A stretch of 5,903 nt of DNA, taken from assembly GCA_023381645.1 (NCBI GenBank), contig JAMCRJ010000097.1, positions 1-5,903 on the forward strand, read 5' to 3'. Both the position numbers and the translations under genes were made by a program. The stretch's first letter is position 1; each line of letters opens with the position of its first letter. This DNA comes from Gammaproteobacteria bacterium (GTDB lineage Bacteria > Pseudomonadota > Gammaproteobacteria > Acidithiobacillales > Acidithiobacillaceae). The notes below the pieces were generated by a model. That model searched no databases. It saw only the letters and a list, made by a program, of their open reading frames with translations, and was not told where the DNA came from. Below are positions 5,644 to 5,903 of the stretch, one piece after another.

Positions 5644-5903
5644 CTAATGTTTCCGGGAAAAATAACGCCACCCTGTGCGTAGCGCATGATACCACAACCC
5701 CAGTTCCCGAACCGGACGAACCAGGGTATCCGCGGTATCCATGATCTCCACACTCAGATACCTGAGTGTCGAGTCCACCCGATCCATCTGTACTCGCCCG
5801 GTCCGGGTAATATGTTTGATATCCGCGAGTGCCACCTTGGCATCGAATATCAGCGGTCCAATGTCCTGTTCGACCCTGGCCAGCAGCCTTTCCAGACGCA
5901 ACT
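5644..5903 (-). CDS. DUF948-like protein, 3' part only (runs off the window)
   Basis: About 86 C-terminal residues are visible, ending at a TAG at 5644-5646; the 5' part lies beyond the right edge. The visible part is amphipathic and helical, with a LERLLARVEQDIGPL opening and repeated hydrophobic-charged heptads through DAKVALADIKHITRTGRVQMDRVDSTLRYLSVEI. This resembles the cytoplasmic part of DUF948 proteins, which normally begin with a single membrane segment; here that segment would be outside the window. The C-terminus is basic and aromatic (WYHALRTGWRYFSRKH). The codon at 5901-5899 is TTG and could in principle be a start, but no ribosome site can be assessed and a longer protein is more likely. 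The following YtxH gene, 23 bases on, supports the family call, since DUF948 and YtxH genes often occur together. Function unknown. Confidence 0.6.
   Translation of the reverse strand, partial: LRLERLLARVEQDIGPLIFDAKVALADIKHITRTGRVQMDRVDSTLRYLSVEIMDTADTLVRPVRELGLWYHALRTGWRYFSRKH

Overview
The window is ordinary, densely coded chromosomal DNA from a GC-rich gammaproteobacterium or close relative. My best guess is an Acidithiobacillus-like sulfur oxidiser. This rests on the combination of a glutathione-linked peroxiredoxin-glutaredoxin fusion, a DsrE-type sulfur-relay protein and a purine/methylthio-nucleoside salvage pair, plus general protein resemblance; no marker in the window proves it. 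I see no mobile element, CRISPR array, tRNA or rRNA, and no gene-free stretch longer than about 135 bases.

Plus strand, left half (1-3384). The window opens in or at the start of serB (phosphoserine phosphatase, last step of serine synthesis). An AT-rich gap follows that holds a near-consensus sigma-70 promoter. This promoter serves a two-gene oxidative-stress module: a Prx5-type peroxiredoxin fused to a C-terminal glutaredoxin domain, then gor (glutathione reductase). Two abutting stem-loops lie between them. Together the two enzymes form a complete route of electrons from NADPH through glutathione to hydroperoxides: Gor recycles the GSSG that the fused glutaredoxin domain produces.

Minus strand, right half (3407-5903). 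Read leftward, the order is: the 3' part of a DUF948-like gene that runs off the window edge, a YtxH-domain small membrane protein, a probable rho-independent terminator, then a tight three-gene unit of a DsrE-family protein, a hypoxanthine(-guanine) phosphoribosyltransferase and an S-methyl-5'-thioinosine phosphorylase-like enzyme. The last two overlap by one base (TGATG). Their biochemistry fits together: the phosphorylase would release hypoxanthine from methylthioinosine (deaminated methylthioadenosine, the by-product of polyamine synthesis), and the phosphoribosyltransferase would turn it into IMP. gor and the phosphorylase gene converge with only 22 bases between their stops.

Nothing here is clearly an undescribed system. 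The points most worth a second look are the replacement of the usual acidic FAD-ribose-binding residue in Gor by alanine, the Arg-to-Asn change in its NADPH pocket, the double stem-loop between the fusion gene and gor, the cysteine-rich tail of the phosphorylase, and the presence of a DsrE-like protein at the head of a nucleoside-salvage operon.
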